A stretch of 64,000 bases of DNA from Antennarius striatus (Eukaryota; Chordata; Actinopteri; Lophiiformes; Antennariidae), in assembly GCF_040054535.1 (NCBI RefSeq), contig NC_090791.1:17594327-17658326 (forward strand), given 5' to 3'. The notes beneath the pieces are model-generated. The model was not told the DNA's origin. It saw only the letters and a program-made list of their open reading frames with translations, and made no database searches. Both the position numbers and the translations under genes were made by a program. Shown piece after piece: positions 62,612 to 64,000 of this stretch (within the stretch, counting starts at the first letter, position 1; each line of letters opens with the position of its first letter).

Positions 62612-64000
62612 CTTTATGTATTTGTTAGACGAGAACCTGAGTCCGCTGGCAGCCGGCCCCTCATATTGCTCTTGTCTGCTGCTAACAGGTTTCTGCCTTA
62701 TTGCCCCCGTCTCTGTTCGGTCTCCTTCTCTTTCAGCACCCCCCTCCAGGCGGCCCTGAGAGTAGACTGAGATTTATCTCTGACTTTCTAAATGTGTTCC
62801 TGCCCGTGCCCCTACCTGCCTTCAAGCCTGTTTGCCCGCCAGCCTGTCTGGATATTGGATTTGCTCTTTGACTGTGACCTTATACACGGCGATCCACAGG
62901 AGCCGGTGCGACCGCTGGACCTTCTGTCCCGACGTGCAGAGTCGTGCCTTCCTGCCATCGCCCCCCTCCCCCCCCATAACTAAGTCCTCAACAAACCCCC
63001 CGCTTCCCCCACCCGTCTCCCACCATGTGCACTTATTGGATTCCCCTCTTCACCACACACTCTGATAAGGGCATCTGTCAAGCGGATGAACAATCGGAGC
63101 TTAAAAAGGTGTGTGATGCACGCTTGAAAGGATCTTACTTCCTGCAGAGGCCAAGAGGATGCTGGGTAGAAGAACAGGGGGGGGGGGGGGTCTCAGGATC
63201 AGGACTTCAGGAGAGGGGTAGGTGATCTTCATATCAAGTTTGTGCCCTGAGGAGGGGGGTGTTGTTACATCCGTTAGCTGTCGGCGATGATGGCTTCCGC
63301 TCAGCTACGCGTATTCTCAAGCAATAACATCGACATCTGTATTATCAACCCAAGAATACCCGTGGTCGAGACGGGAGCAAACTGTCACGCCACCTCACTC
63401 CCCTCCACCGTCTCTCCTGTCGCTCTCTTGTGTCCCACCCCCCCACCCCACTCCCTCTTTTCTCTGTTCCACGCTATAGAGCAGGAGAGAGCTGGAGGGA
63501 AGGGTGGGGGGTTTCATAATCTGCTGAAAGTGTCCAGGTCCTGCAAGAAAAAAAAAAAAAAAAAGGAGAAAGAACACAACTCTTCTGGGTCTGATTCAGG
63601 AAACAATTACAGCTGCAGCTGATGCTGATTTTTTTTTTTTTTTCCATTATCGATTAAGCCGCTCATTTTGTTTTTCCCCTCATTAACTAATTGTCTATAC
63701 AAATTTAAAGAAAAGAAGTAAAAAAAAGACACATGTGACGAGGAAAACAACGGCAAAATCACATTTAATAGCTGGAATTGAGATTTGGTGTATTTTTTGT
63801 TCATCGAAATGCTAAAGCAATTAATTGATTTGGAATGCATTCCAGTTTATTTTTCAATCGATCGATGCATCGACAAATCGATTCAGCTTCGCCATCGCTC
63901 GTCGCCAGGTTACGCCTGTCGTCTGTAGACGCCACAGAAGCTTGTCTTTAAGAGACGGACGTTATTGATGAATGCTGAACAAATAAGCATTAAAAAAAAA
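62612..64000. other. Gene-free right edge
   Basis: GC-richer, C-rich DNA with unsupported short frames (62690-63300), homopolymer runs (G13 near 63178-63190, A18 near 63547-63565) and AT-rich sequence to the end. No gene recognised. Confidence 0.5.

Noticed and set aside
62690..63300. Proline-rich frames near the right edge with an internal CTTTCAG acceptor-like site
   Set aside because: C-rich composition produces the frames; no conserved motif or exon partner in the window.

Overview
The window looks like teleost fish nuclear DNA. The evidence is intron-rich genes with GT-AG splice sites, very frequent CA/TG microsatellites, fish-type repeats (a tRNA-derived SINE, an L2-like LINE, pogo/Tigger-like and hAT-like miniature elements), and three vertebrate protein genes whose exons can be joined in frame. 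It contains no bacterial genes, operons, CRISPR arrays or phage, and I see no candidate for a new multi-gene system. The value here lies in the gene models, their order, and several regulatory and mobile-element details.

Layout: (1) 1-3350 is repeat-rich, with a degenerate CCCTAA telomere-like array, hAT-like miniature elements and an old SINE. (2) 3400-8025 holds elof1 (plus strand, 83 aa, three coding exons), with a triple-CCAAT promoter upstream. (3) 8600-17600 holds cnn1, smooth-muscle calponin (minus strand, 298 aa, seven coding exons), convergent with elof1. A CTCF-like site lies between the two 3' ends, and intron 1 carries two perfect CArG boxes. (4) 17650-25400 is intergenic, with miniature elements and microsatellites. 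(5) 25400-40130 holds tlcd4 (TLC-domain membrane protein, minus strand, 269 aa, six coding exons), with a CpG-rich promoter near 40 kb. (6) 40450-47800 is a mobile-element graveyard: SINEs, a trinucleotide tract, a 14-bp minisatellite, an LTR remnant with a primer-binding site, and a decayed L2-like LINE. (7) 47800-64000 has no recognisable gene; it is microsatellite-rich with a few non-repetitive, AT-rich blocks that could be conserved noncoding elements, an X-box cluster, and an inverted pair of pogo-like elements.

The three genes do unrelated jobs: elof1 in Pol II elongation, cnn1 in actin and smooth-muscle contractility, tlcd4 as a multi-pass membrane TLC protein. Their order is informative. 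elof1 and cnn1 tail-to-tail matches human 19p13.2, whereas a calponin next to tlcd4 recalls human CNN3/TLCD4 on 1p21.3. Exon boundaries were read by eye from splice consensus, frame closure and remembered protein families; noncoding exons, transcript ends and regulatory sites are inference.
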